This document shows positions 1-13,570 of a DNA stretch of 64,000 nt, piece by piece. The notes beneath the pieces were generated by a model. It was not told where the DNA came from and did not search any database. It saw only the letters and a program-made list of their open reading frames with translations. A program made the position numbers and the translations under genes. Every line of letters begins with the position of its first letter. The first letter of the stretch is position 1. The DNA comes from Crossaster papposus (Eukaryota; Echinodermata; Asteroidea; Velatida; Solasteridae), in NCBI GenBank assembly GCA_037893245.1, contig JBAIAA010000865.1, positions 186,001 through 250,000 of the forward strand, given 5' to 3'.

Positions 1-53
1 CTCTATCTCTGTCTTCTACCTCTGCTGTTCCTTCTGAGCAGGCTGAGTGAGGT

Positions 54-76
54 GTATATCAGACACGTGGATATAC
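54..76. other. Representative E-box dyad of the long monomer
   Basis: In this L monomer the arms GTATATC (54-60) and GATATAC (70-76) are perfect inverted repeats around AGACACGTG, which holds CACGTG at 64-69. In the commoner L version the left arm is GTAGATC, one mismatch from perfect. The left arm lies inside the 11-bp module that separates L from S, so S monomers have the E-box and right arm but not the dyad. CACGTG is the class-B E-box bound by bHLH-ZIP proteins of the Myc/Max, USF and MITF type. Whether anything binds here is inference. Confidence 0.6.
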
Positions 77-1726
77 TATATATCTGTCTTGTACCTCTGC
101 TGTTCCTTCTGAGCAGGTTGAGTGAGACACGTGGATATACTCTATCTCTGTCTTCTACCTCTAATGTTCCTTCTGAGCAGGCTGAGTGAGGTGTAGATCA
201 GACACGTGGATATACTCTATCTTTGTCTTCTACCTCTGCTGTTCCTTCTGAGCAGGCTGAGTGAGGTGTATATCAGACACGTGGATATACTCTATCTCTG
301 TCTTCTACCTCTGCTGTTCCTTCTGAGCAGGCTGAGTGAGACACGTGGATATACTCTATCTCTGTCTTCTACCTCTGCTGTTCCTTCAGAGCAGGCTGAG
401 TGAGGTGTAGATCAGACACGTGGATATACTCTATCTCTGTCTTCTACCTCTGCTGTTCCTTCTGAGCAGGCTGAGTGAGACACGTGGATATACTCTATCT
501 CTGTCTTCTACCTCTGCTGCTCCTTCTGAGCAAGCTGAGTGAGGTGTCGATCACACACGTGGATATACTTTATCTCTGTCTTCTACCTCTGCTGTTCATT
601 ATGAGCAGGCTGAGTGAGGTGTAGATCAGACACGTGGATATACTCTATCTCTATCTTCTACCTCTGCTTTTCCTTCTGAGCAGGCTGATAAGACACGTGG
701 ATATACTCTATCTCTGTCTTCTACCTCTGCTGTTCCTTCTGAGCAGGCTGAGTGAGGTGTAGATCAGACACGTGGATATACTCTTTATCTGTCTTCTACC
801 TCTGCTGTTCCTTCTGAGCAGGCTGAGTGAGACACGTGGATATACTCTATATCTGTATTCTACCTCTGCTCTTTCTTATGAACAGGCTGAGTGAGGTGTA
901 GATCAGACACGTGGATATACTCTATCTCTGTCTTCTACCTCTGCTGTTCCTTCTGAGCAGGCTGAGTGAGGTGTAGATCAGACTCTTGGATATACTCTAT
1001 CTCTGTCTTCTACCTCTGCTGTTCCTTCTGAGCAGACTGAGTGAGACACGTGGATATACTCTATATTTGTCTTCTACCTCTGCTGTTCCTTCTGAGCAGG
1101 CTGAGTGAGACACGTGGATATACTCTATCTCTGTCTTCTACTTCTGCTGTTCCTTATGAACAGGCTGAGTGAGGTGTAGATCAGACACGTGGATATACTC
1201 TATATCTGTCTTATACCTCTGCTGTTCCTTATGAGCAGGCTGAGTGAGGTGTCGATCACACACGTGGATATACTTTATCTCTGTCTTCTACCTCTGCTGT
1301 TCATTCTGAGCAGGCTGAGTGAGGTGTAGATCAGACACGTGGATATACTCTATCTCTATCTTCTACCTCTGCTTTTCCTTCTGAGCAGGCTGATAAGACA
1401 CGTGGATATACTCTATCTCTGTCTTCTACCTCTGCTGTTCCTTCTGAGCAGGCTGAGTGAGACACTTGGATATACTCTATCTTTGTCTTCTACCTCTGCT
1501 GTTCCTTCTGAGCAGGCTGAGTGAGGTGTCGATCAGACACGTGGATATACTATATCTCTGTCTTCTACCTCTGCTGTTCCTTCTGAGCAGGCTGAGTGAG
1601 GTGTAGATCAGACACGTGGATATACTCTATCTCTATCTTCTACATCTGCTGTTCCTTCTGAGCAAGCTGAGTGAGACACGTGGATATACTCTATCTCTGT
1701 ATTCTACCTCTGCTGTTCATTGTGAG

Positions 1727-4700
1727 CAGGCTGAGTGAGGTGTAGATCAGACACGTGGATATACTCTCTCTCTGTCTTCTACCTCTGCTGTTCCTTCTGA
1801 GCAGGCTGAGTGAGACACGTGGATATACTCTATCTCTGTCTTCTACCTCTGCTGTTCCTTCTGAACAGGCTGAGTGAGACACGTGGATATACTCTATCTC
1901 TGTCTTCTACCTCTGCTGTTCCTTCTGAGCAGGCTGAGTGAGGTGTAGATCAGACACGTGGATATACTATATCTCTGTATTGTACCTCTGCTGTTCCTTC
2001 TGAGCAGGCTGAGTGAGACACGTGGATATACTCTATCTCTGTCTTCTACCTCTGCTGTTCTTTCTGAGCAGGCTGAGTGAGGTGTAGATCAGACACGTGG
2101 ATATACTCTATCTTTGTCTTCTACCTCTGCTGTTCCTTCTGAGCAGGCTGAGTGAGGTGTAAATCAGACACGTGGATATACTCTATCTCTGTCTTCTACC
2201 TCTGCTGCTCATCCTGAGCAGGCTGAGTGAGGTGTATATCAGACACGCGGATATACTCTATCTCTGTCTTCTACCTCTGCTGTTCCTTCTGAGCAGGCTG
2301 AGTGAGACACGTAGATAAACACTATCTCTGTCTGCTACCTCTGCTGTTCCTTCTGATCAGGCTGAGAGAGACAAGTGGATATACTCTATATCTGTCTTCT
2401 ACCTCTGCTGTTCCTTCTGAGCAGGCTGAGTGAGGTGTAGATCAGACACGTGGATATACTCTATCTCTGTCTTCTAGCTCTGCTGTTCCTTCTGAGCAGG
2501 CTGAGTGAGACACGTGGATATACTCTATCTCTGTCTTCTACCTATGCTGCTCCTTCTGAGCAAGCTGAGTGAGGTGTAGATCAGACACGTGGATATACTC
2601 TATATCTGTCTTCTACCTCTGCTGTTCCTTCTGAGCAGGCTGAGTGAGACACGTGGATATACTCTATCTCTGTATTCTACCTCTGCTGTTCCTTCTAAGC
2701 AGGCTGAGAGAGGTGTAGATTAGACACGTGAATATACTCTATCTCTGTCTTCTACTTCTGCTGTTACTTCTGAGCAGACTGAGTGAGACACGTGGATATA
2801 CTCTGTCTCTGTCTTCTACCTCTGCTGTTCCTTCTGAGCAGGCTGATAAGACACGTGGATATACTCTATCTCTGTCTTCTACCTCTGCTGTTCCTTCTGA
2901 GCAGGCTGAGTGGGGTGTAGATCAGACACGTGGATATACTCTATCTCTGTCTTCTACCTCTGTTGTTCCTTCTGAGCAGGCTGAGTGAGGTGTAGATCAG
3001 ACACGTGGATACACTCTATCTATGTCTTCTACCTCTGCTGTTCCTTCTGAGTAGACTGAGTGAGACACGTGGATATACTCTATCTTTGTCTTCTACCTCT
3101 GTTGTTCCTTCTGAGCAGGCTGAGTGAGGTGTAGATCATACTCTTGGATATACTCTATATCTGTCTTCTACCTCTGCTGTTCCTTCTGAGCAGACTGAGT
3201 GAGACACGTGGATATACTCTATCTCTGTCTTCTACCTCTGCTGTTTCTTATGAACAGGCTGAGTGAGGTGTAGATCAGACACGTGGATATACTCTATCTC
3301 TGTTTTCTACCTCTGCTGTTCCTTCGGAGCAGGCTGAGTGAGACACTTGGATATACGCTATATTTGTCTTCTACCTCTGCTGTTCCTTCTGAGCAGGCTG
3401 AGTGAGGTGTCGATAAGACACGTGGATATACTCTATCTCTTTCTTGTACCTCTGCTGTTCCTTCTGAGCAGGCTGAGTGAGACACGTGGATATACTCTAT
3501 CTCTGTATTCTACCTCTGCTGTTCCTTCTAAGCAGGCTGAGAGAGGTGTAGATCAGACACGTGGATATACTATATCTCTGTCTTCTACTTCTGCTGTTAC
3601 TTCTGAGCAGACTGAGTGAGACACGTGGATATACTCTGTCTCTGTCTTCTACCTCTGCTGTTCCTTCTGAGCAGGCTGATAAGACACGTGGATATACTCT
3701 ATCTCTGTCTTCTACCTCTGCGGTTCCTTCTGAGCAGGCTGAGTGGGTTGTAGATCAGACACGTGGATATACTATATCTCTGTCTTCTACCTCTGTTGTT
3801 CCTTCTGAGCAGGCTGAGTGAGGTGTAGATCAGACACGTGGATACACTCTATCTATGTCTTCTACCTCTGCTGTTCCTTCTGAGTAGACTGAGTGAGACA
3901 CGTGGATATACTCTATCTTTGTCTTCTACCTCTGTTGTTCCTTCTGAGCAGGCTGAGTGAGGTGTAGATCATACTCTTGGATATACTCTATCTCTGTCTT
4001 CTACCTCTGCTGTTCCTTCTGAGCAGACTGAGTGAGACACGTGGATATACTCTATCTCTGTCTTCTACCTCTGCTGTTTCTTATGAACAGGCTGAGTGAG
4101 GTGTAGATCAGACACGTGGATATACTCTATCTCTGTCTTCTACCTCTGCTGTTCCTTCGGAGCAGGCTGAGTGAGACACTTGGATATACGCTATCTTTGT
4201 CTTCTACCTCTGCTGTTCCTTCTGAGCAGGCTGAGTGAGGTGTCGATCAGACACGTGGATATACTCTATCTCTTTCTTGTACCTCTGCTGTTCCTTCTGA
4301 GCAGGCTGAGTGAGACACGCGGATATACTCTATCTCTGTCTTCTACCTCTTCTGTTCCTTATGAACAGGCTGAGTGAAGTGTAAATCAGACACGTGGATA
4401 TACTCTATCTCTGTGTTCTACCTCTGCTGTTCCTTCTGAGCAGGCTGAGTGAGACACGTGGATATACTCTATCTCTGTCTTGTACCTCTGCTGTTCCTTC
4501 TGAGCAGGCTGAGTGAGACACGTAGATATACTCTATCTCTGTCTTCTACATCTGCTGTTCCTTCTGAGCAGGCTGAGTGAGGTGTATATCAGACACGTGG
4601 ATATACTCTATCTCTGTCTTCTACCTCTGCTGTTCCTTCTGAGCAGGCTGATAAGACACGTGGATATACTCTATCTCTGTCTTGTACCTCTGCTGTTCCT

Positions 4701-6448
4701 TCTGAGCAGGCTGAGTGAGACACGTGGATATACTCTATCTCTGTCTTCTACATCTGCTGTTCCTTCTGAGCAGGCTGAGTGAGGTGTATATCAGACACGT
4801 GGATATACTCTAACTCTGTCTTCTACCTCTGCTGTTCCTTCTGAGCAGGCTGAGTGAGACACTTGGATATACTCTATCTTTGTCTTCTACCTCTGCTGTT
4901 CCTTCTGAGCAGGCTGAGTGAGGTGTAGATCAGACACGTGGATACACTCTATCTATGTCTTCTACCTCTGCTGTTCCTTCTGAGTAGACTGAGTGAGACA
5001 CGTGGATATACTCTATCTTTGTCTTCTACCTCTGTTGTTCCTTCTGAGCAGGCTGAGTGAGGTGTAGATCATACTCTTGGATATACTCTATCTCTGTCTT
5101 CTACCTCTGCTGTTCCTTCTGAGCAGACTGAGTGAGACACGTGGATATACTCTATCTCTGTCTTCTACCTCTGCTGTTTCTTATGAACAGGCTGAGTGAG
5201 GTGTAGATCAGACACGTGGATATACTCTATCTCTGTCTTCTACCTCTGCTGTTCCTTCGGAGCAGGCTGAGTGAGACACTTGGATATACGCTATCTTTGT
5301 CTTCTACCTCTGCTGTTCCTTCTGAGCAGGCTGAGTGAGGTGTCGATCAGACACGTGGATATACTCTATCTCTTTCTTGTACCTCTGCTGTTCCTTCTGA
5401 GCAGGCTGAGTGAGACACGTGGATATACTCTATCTCTGTCTTCTACCTCTGCTGTTCCTTCTGAACAGGCTGAGTGAGACACGTGGATATACTCTATCTC
5501 TGTCTTCTACCTCTGCTGTTCCTTCTGAGCAGGCTGAGTGAGGTGTATATCAGACACGTGGATATACTATATATCTGTCTTGTACCTCTGCTGTTCCTTC
5601 TGAGCAGGTTGAGTGAGACACGTGGATATACTCTATCTCTGTCTTCTACCTCTAATGTTCCTTCTGAGCAGGCTGAGTGAGGTGTAGATCAGACACGTGG
5701 ATATACTCTATCTTTGTCTTCTACCTCTGCTGTTCCTTCTGAGCAGGCTGAGTGAGGTGTATATCAGACACGTGGATATACTCTATCTCTGTCTTCGACC
5801 TCTGCTGCTCCTTCTGAGCAGGCTGAGTGAGTTGTATATCAGACACGCGGATATACTCTATCTCTGTCTTCTACCTCTGCTGTTCCTTCTGAGCAGGCTG
5901 AGTGAGACACGTGGATATACTCTATCTCTGTCTTCTACCTCTGCTGTTCCTTCAGAGCAGGCTGAGTGAGGTGTAGATCAGACACGTGGATATACTCTAT
6001 CTCTGTCTTCTACCTCTGCTGTTCCTTCTGAGCAGGCTGAGTGAGACACGTGGATATACTCTATCTCTGTCTTCTACCTCTGCTGCTCCTTCTGAGCAAG
6101 CTGAGTGTGGTGTCGATCACACACGTGGATATACTTTATCTCTGTCTTCTACCTCTGCTGTTCATTATGAGCAGGCTGAGTGAGGTGTAGATCAGACACG
6201 TGGATATACTCTATCTCTATCTTCTACCTCTGCTTTTCCTTCTGAGCAGGCTGATAAGACACGTGGATATACTCTATCTCTGTCTTCTACCTCTGCTGTT
6301 CCTTCTGAGCAGGCTGAGTGAGGTGTAGATCAGACACGTGGATATACTCTTTATCTGTCTTCTACCTCTGCTGTTCCTTCTGAGCAGGCTGAGTGAGACA
6401 CGTGGATATACTCTATATCTGTATTCTACCTCTGCTCTTTCTTATGAA
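1727..6448 (+). repeat. 4,722-bp higher-order repeat, copy 1
   Basis: Marker monomers recur exactly 4,722 bp downstream across this whole span. Examples are the GTGAATATAC monomer at 2728 and 7450, the TTGGATATACGC monomer at 4171 and 8893, and the CTCTAATGTTCC monomer near 5653 and 10375. The few differences I see include a base near 3362 (TATATTTG against TATCTTTG) and one near 4769 (GAGTGAGG against GAGAGAGG). The length fits 68 monomers (34 long, 30 short, 4 of 63 bp); this is an arithmetic fit, not a count. Boundaries are accurate to about one monomer. Confidence 0.85.
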
Positions 6449-9400
6449 CAGGCTGAGTGAGGTGTAGATCAGACACGTGGATATACTCTCTCTCTGTCTT
6501 CTACCTCTGCTGTTCCTTCTGAGCAGGCTGAGTGAGACACGTGGATATACTCTATCTCTGTCTTCTACCTCTGCTGTTCCTTCTGAACAGGCTGAGTGAG
6601 ACACGTGGATATACTCTATCTCTGTCTTCTACCTCTGCTGTTCCTTCTGAGCAGGCTGAGTGAGGTGTAGATCAGACACGTGGATATACTATATCTCTGT
6701 ATTGTACCTCTGCTGTTCCTTCTGAGCAGGCTGAGTGAGACACGTGGATATACTCTATCTCTGTCTTCTACCTCTGCTGTTCTTTCTGAGCAGGCTGAGT
6801 GAGGTGTAGATCAGACACGTGGATATACTCTATCTTTGTCTTCTACCTCTGCTGTTCCTTCTGAGCAGGCTGAGTGAGGTGTAAATCAGACACGTGGATA
6901 TACTCTATCTCTGTCTTCTACCTCTGCTGCTCATCCTGAGCAGGCTGAGTGAGGTGTATATCAGACACGCGGATATACTCTATCTCTGTCTTCTACCTCT
7001 GCTGTTCCTTCTGAGCAGGCTGAGTGAGACACGTAGATAAACACTATCTCTGTCTGCTACCTCTGCTGTTCCTTCTGATCAGGCTGAGAGAGACAAGTGG
7101 ATATACTCTATATCTGTCTTCTACCTCTGCTGTTCCTTCTGAGCAGGCTGAGTGAGGTGTAGATCAGACACGTGGATATACTCTATCTCTGTCTTCTAGC
7201 TCTGCTGTTCCTTCTGAGCAGGCTGAGTGAGACACGTGGATATACTCTATCTCTGTCTTCTACCTATGCTGCTCCTTCTGAGCAAGCTGAGTGAGGTGTA
7301 GATCAGACACGTGGATATACTCTATATCTGTCTTCTACCTCTGCTGTTCCTTCTGAGCAGGCTGAGTGAGACACGTGGATATACTCTATCTCTGTATTCT
7401 ACCTCTGCTGTTCCTTCTAAGCAGGCTGAGAGAGGTGTAGATTAGACACGTGAATATACTCTATCTCTGTCTTCTACTTCTGCTGTTACTTCTGAGCAGA
7501 CTGAGTGAGACACGTGGATATACTCTGTCTCTGTCTTCTACCTCTGCTGTTCCTTCTGAGCAGGCTGATAAGACACGTGGATATACTCTATCTCTGTCTT
7601 CTACCTCTGCTGTTCCTTCTGAGCAGGCTGAGTGGGGTGTAGATCAGACACGTGGATATACTCTATCTCTGTCTTCTACCTCTGTTGTTCCTTCTGAGCA
7701 GGCTGAGTGAGGTGTAGATCAGACACGTGGATACACTCTATCTATGTCTTCTACCTCTGCTGTTCCTTCTGAGTAGACTGAGTGAGACACGTGGATATAC
7801 TCTATCTTTGTCTTCTACCTCTGTTGTTCCTTCTGAGCAGGCTGAGTGAGGTGTAGATCATACTCTTGGATATACTCTATATCTGTCTTCTACCTCTGCT
7901 GTTCCTTCTGAGCAGACTGAGTGAGACACGTGGATATACTCTATCTCTGTCTTCTACCTCTGCTGTTTCTTATGAACAGGCTGAGTGAGGTGTAGATCAG
8001 ACACGTGGATATACTCTATCTCTGTTTTCTACCTCTGCTGTTCCTTCGGAGCAGGCTGAGTGAGACACTTGGATATACGCTATCTTTGTCTTCTACCTCT
8101 GCTGTTCCTTCTGAGCAGGCTGAGTGAGGTGTCGATAAGACACGTGGATATACTCTATCTCTTTCTTGTACCTCTGCTGTTCCTTCTGAGCAGGCTGAGT
8201 GAGACACGTGGATATACTCTATCTCTGTATTCTACCTCTGCTGTTCCTTCTAAGCAGGCTGAGAGAGGTGTAGATCAGACACGTGGATATACTATATCTC
8301 TGTCTTCTACTTCTGCTGTTACTTCTGAGCAGACTGAGTGAGACACGTGGATATACTCTGTCTCTGTCTTCTACCTCTGCTGTTCCTTCTGAGCAGGCTG
8401 ATAAGACACGTGGATATACTCTATCTCTGTCTTCTACCTCTGCGGTTCCTTCTGAGCAGGCTGAGTGGGTTGTAGATCAGACACGTGGATATACTATATC
8501 TCTGTCTTCTACCTCTGTTGTTCCTTCTGAGCAGGCTGAGTGAGGTGTAGATCAGACACGTGGATACACTCTATCTATGTCTTCTACCTCTGCTGTTCCT
8601 TCTGAGTAGACTGAGTGAGACACGTGGATATACTCTATCTTTGTCTTCTACCTCTGTTGTTCCTTCTGAGCAGGCTGAGTGAGGTGTAGATCATACTCTT
8701 GGATATACTCTATCTCTGTCTTCTACCTCTGCTGTTCCTTCTGAGCAGACTGAGTGAGACACGTGGATATACTCTATCTCTGTCTTCTACCTCTGCTGTT
8801 TCTTATGAACAGGCTGAGTGAGGTGTAGATCAGACACGTGGATATACTCTATCTCTGTCTTCTACCTCTGCTGTTCCTTCGGAGCAGGCTGAGTGAGACA
8901 CTTGGATATACGCTATCTTTGTCTTCTACCTCTGCTGTTCCTTCTGAGCAGGCTGAGTGAGGTGTCGATCAGACACGTGGATATACTCTATCTCTTTCTT
9001 GTACCTCTGCTGTTCCTTCTGAGCAGGCTGAGTGAGACACGCGGATATACTCTATCTCTGTCTTCTACCTCTTCTGTTCCTTATGAACAGGCTGAGTGAA
9101 GTGTAAATCAGACACGTGGATATACTCTATCTCTGTGTTCTACCTCTGCTGTTCCTTCTGAGCAGGCTGAGTGAGACACGTGGATATACTCTATCTCTGT
9201 CTTGTACCTCTGCTGTTCCTTCTGAGCAGGCTGAGTGAGACACGTAGATATACTCTATCTCTGTCTTCTACATCTGCTGTTCCTTCTGAGCAGGCTGAGT
9301 GAGGTGTATATCAGACACGTGGATATACTCTATCTCTGTCTTCTACCTCTGCTGTTCCTTCTGAGCAGGCTGATAAGACACGTGGATATACTCTATCTCT

Positions 9401-12400
9401 GTCTTGTACCTCTGCTGTTCCTTCTGAGCAGGCTGAGTGAGACACGTGGATATACTCTATCTCTGTCTTCTACATCTGCTGTTCCTTCTGAGCAGGCTGA
9501 GAGAGGTGTATATCAGACACGTGGATATACTCTAACTCTGTCTTCTACCTCTGCTGTTCCTTCTGAGCAGGCTGAGTGAGACACTTGGATATACTCTATC
9601 TTTGTCTTCTACCTCTGCTGTTCCTTCTGAGCAGGCTGAGTGAGGTGTAGATCAGACACGTGGATACACTCTATCTATGTCTTCTACCTCTGCTGTTCCT
9701 TCTGAGTAGACTGAGTGAGACACGTGGATATACTCTATCTTTGTCTTCTACCTCTGTTGTTCCTTCTGAGCAGGCTGAGTGAGGTGTAGATCATACTCTT
9801 GGATATACTCTATCTCTGTCTTCTACCTCTGCTGTTCCTTCTGAGCAGACTGAGTGAGACACGTGGATATACTCTATCTCTGTCTTCTACCTCTGCTGTT
9901 TCTTATGAACAGGCTGAGTGAGGTGTAGATCAGACACGTGGATATACTCTATCTCTGTCTTCTACCTCTGCTGTTCCTTCGGAGCAGGCTGAGTGAGACA
10001 CTTGGATATACGCTATCTTTGTCTTCTACCTCTGCTGTTCCTTCTGAGCAGGCTGAGTGAGGTGTCGATCAGACACGTGGATATACTCTATCTCTTTCTT
10101 GTACCTCTGCTGTTCCTTCTGAGCAGGCTGAGTGAGACACGTGGATATACTCTATCTCTGTCTTCTACCTCTGCTGTTCCTTCTGAACAGGCTGAGTGAG
10201 ACACGTGGATATACTCTATCTCTGTCTTCTACCTCTGCTGTTCCTTCTGAGCAGGCTGAGTGAGGTGTATATCAGACACGTGGATATACTATATATCTGT
10301 CTTGTACCTCTGCTGTTCCTTCTGAGCAGGTTGAGTGAGACACGTGGATATACTCTATCTCTGTCTTCTACCTCTAATGTTCCTTCTGAGCAGGCTGAGT
10401 GAGGTGTAGATCAGACACGTGGATATACTCTATCTTTGTCTTCTACCTCTGCTGTTCCTTCTGAGCAGGCTGAGTGAGGTGTATATCAGACACGTGGATA
10501 TACTCTATCTCTGTCTTCGACCTCTGCTGCTCCTTCTGAGCAGGCTGAGTGAGTTGTATATCAGACACGCGGATATACTCTATCTCTGTCTTCTACCTCT
10601 GCTGTTCCTTCTGAGCAGGCTGAGTGAGACACGTGGATATACTCTATCTCTGTCTTCTACCTCTGCTGTTCCTTCAGAGCAGGCTGAGTGAGGTGTAGAT
10701 CAGACACGTGGATATACTCTATCTCTGTCTTCTACCTCTGCTGTTCCTTCTGAGCAGGCTGAGTGAGACACGTGGATATACTCTATCTCTGTCTTCTACC
10801 TCTGCTGCTCCTTCTGAGCAAGCTGAGTGTGGTGTCGATCACACACGTGGATATACTTTATCTCTGTCTTCTACCTCTGCTGTTCATTATGAGCAGGCTG
10901 AGTGAGGTGTAGATCAGACACGTGGATATACTCTATCTCTATCTTCTACCTCTGCTTTTCCTTCTGAGCAGGCTGATAAGACACGTGGATATACTCTATC
11001 TCTGTCTTCTACCTCTGCTGTTCCTTCTGAGCAGGCTGAGTGAGGTGTAGATCAGACACGTGGATATACTCTTTATCTGTCTTCTACCTCTGCTGTTCCT
11101 TCTGAGCAGGCTGAGTGAGACACGTGGATATACTCTATATCTGTATTCTACCTCTGCTCTTTCTTATGAACAGGCTGAGTGAGGTGTAGATCAGACACGT
11201 GGATATACTCTATCTCTGTCTTCTACCTCTGCTGTTCCTTCTGAGCAGGCTGAGTGAGGTGTAGATCAGACTCTTGGATATACTCTATCTCTGTCTTCTA
11301 CCTCTGCTGTTCCTTCTGAGCAGACTGAGTGAGACACGTGGATATACTCTATCTTTGTCTTCTACCTCTGCTGTTCCTTCTGAGCAGGCTGAGTGAGACA
11401 CGTGGATATACTCTATCTCTGTCTTCTACTTCTGCTGTTCCTTATGAACAGGCTGAGTGAGGTGTAGATCAGACACGTGGATATACTCTATATCTGTCTT
11501 ATACCTCTGCTGTTCCTTATGAGCAGGCTGAGTGAGGTGTCGATCACACACGTGGATATACTTTATCTCTGTCTTCTACCTCTGCTGTTCATTCTGAGCA
11601 GGCTGAGTGAGGTGTAGATCAGACACGTGGATATACTCTATCTCTATCTTCTACCTCTGCTTTTCCTTCTGAGCAGGCTGATAAGACACGTGGATATACT
11701 CTATCTCTGTCTTCTACCTCTGCTGTTCCTTCTGAGCAGGCTGAGTGAGACACTTGGATATACTCTATCTTTGTCTTCTACCTCTGCTGTTCCTTCTGAG
11801 CAGGCTGAGTGAGGTGTCGATCAGACACGTGGATATACTCTATCTCTGTCTTCTACCTCTGCTGTTCCTTCTGAGCAGGCTGAGTGAGGTGTAGATCAGA
11901 CACGTGGATATACTCTATCTCTATCTTCTACATCTGCTGTTCCTTCTGAGCAGGCTGAGTGAGACACGTGGATATACTCTATCTCTGTATTCTACCTCTG
12001 CTGTTCATTGTGAGCAGGCAGAGTGAGGTGTAGATCAGACACGTGGATATACTCTCTCTCTGTCTTCTACCTCTGCTGTTCCTTCTGAGCAGGCTGAGTG
12101 AGACACGTGGATATACTCTATCTCTGTCTTCTACCTCTGCTGTTCCTTCTGAACAGGCTGAGTGAGACACGTGGATATACTCTATCTCTGTCTTCTACCT
12201 CTGCTGTTCCTTCTGAGCAGGCTGAGTGAGGTGTAGATCAGACACGTGGATATACTATATCTCTGTATTGTACCTCTGCTGTTCCTTCTGAGCAGGCTGA
12301 GTGAGACACGTGGATATACTCTATCTCTGTCTTCTACCTCTGCTGTTCTTTCTGAGCAGGCTGAGTGAGGTGTAGATCAGACACGTGGATATACTCTATC

Positions 12401-12888
12401 TTTGTCTTCTACCTCTGCTGTTCCTTCTGAGCAGGCTGAGTGAGGTGTAAATCAGACACGTGGATATACTCTATCTCTGTCTTCTACCTCTGCTTTTCCT
12501 TCTGAGCAGGCTGATAAGACACGTGGATATACTCTATCTCTGTCTTCTACCTCTGCTGTTCCTTCTGAGCAGGCTGAGTGAGGTGTAGATCAGACACGTG
12601 GATATACTCTATCTCTATCTTCTACCTCTGCTTTTCCTTCTGAGCAGGCTGATAAGACACGTGGATATACTCTATCTCTGTCTTCTACCTCTGCTGTTCC
12701 TTCTGAGCAGGCTGAGTGAGGTGTAGATCAGACACGTGGATATACTCTTTATCTGTCTTCTACCTCTGCTGTTCCTTCTGAGCAGGCTGAGTGAGACACG
12801 TGGATATACTCTATATCTGTATTCTACCTCTGCTCTTTCTTATGAACAGGCTGAGTGAGGTGTAGATCAGACACGTGGATATACTCTA
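6180..12888 (+). repeat. ~6.7-kb block duplicated at +9,269 bp, copy A
   Basis: Marker monomers at 6413, 7450, 8016, 8893, 9993, 10708, 11627 and 11979 all recur exactly 9,269 bp to the right. The register ends near 12.89 kb, where copy A reads CTATCTTTG and copy B reads CTATCTCTG. Only scattered single-base differences are visible, for example GAGTGAGAC near 12160 against GAATGAGAC near 21429. The block overlaps copy 2 of the 4,722-bp repeat, so duplications are nested. Confidence 0.8.
6449..11170 (+). repeat. 4,722-bp higher-order repeat, copy 2
   Basis: Direct tandem copy of the preceding block. After about 11.2 kb the sequence leaves the 4,722-bp register and follows the path seen at 0.9-1.7 kb (offset 10,288 bp, or 5,566 plus 4,722). 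The parent unit therefore looks like 5,566 bp, of which the 4,722-bp version lacks an internal 844 bp. The 5,566-bp spacing recurs between marker monomers at 6413 and 11979 and again at 15682 and 21248. Confidence 0.85.
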
Positions 12889-13372
12889 TCTTTGTCTTCT
12901 ACCTCTGCTGTTCCTTCTGAGCAGGCTGAGTGAGGTGTAAATCAGACACGTGGATATACTCTATCTCTGTCTTCTACCTCTGCTTTTCCTTCTGAGCAGG
13001 CTGATAAGACACGTGGATATACTCTATCTCTGTCTTCTACCTCTGCTGTTCCTTCTGAGCAGGCTGAGTGAGGTGTAGATCAGACACGTGGATATACTCT
13101 ATCTCTATCTTCTACCTCTGCTTTTCCTTCTGAGCAGGCTGATAAGACACGTGGATATACTCTATCTCTGTCTTCTACCTCTGCTGTTCCTTCTGAGCAG
13201 GCTGAGTGAGGTGTAGATCAGACACGTGGATATACTCTTTATCTGTCTTCTACCTCTGCTGTTCCTTCTGAGCAGGCTGAGTGAGACACGTGGATATACT
13301 CTATATCTGTATTCTACCTCTGCTCTTTCTTATGAACAGGCTGAGTGAGGTGTAGATCAGACACGTGGATAT
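12393..13372 (+). repeat. 490-bp tandem duplication (two copies)
   Basis: The monomer run beginning with the CTATCTTTG monomer and including two CTGCTTTTCC plus CTGATAA monomers appears twice in a row at an offset of 490 bp (for example CTTCTACCTCTGCTTTTCC at 12481 and 12971). The length fits seven monomers (4 L, 2 of 63 bp, 1 S). It lies in the stretch that separates the two 6.7-kb blocks. Confidence 0.7.
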
Positions 13373-13570
13373 ACTCTATCTCTGTCTTCTACCTCTGCTG
13401 TTCCTTCTGAGCAGGCTGAGTGAGGTGTAGATCAGACTCTTGGATATACTCTATCTCTGTCTTCTACCTCTGCTGTTCCTTCTGAGCAGGCTGAGTGAGA
13501 CACGTGGATATACTCTATCTCTGTCTTCTACCTCTGCTGTTCCTTCAGAGCAGGCTGAGTGAGGTGTAGA

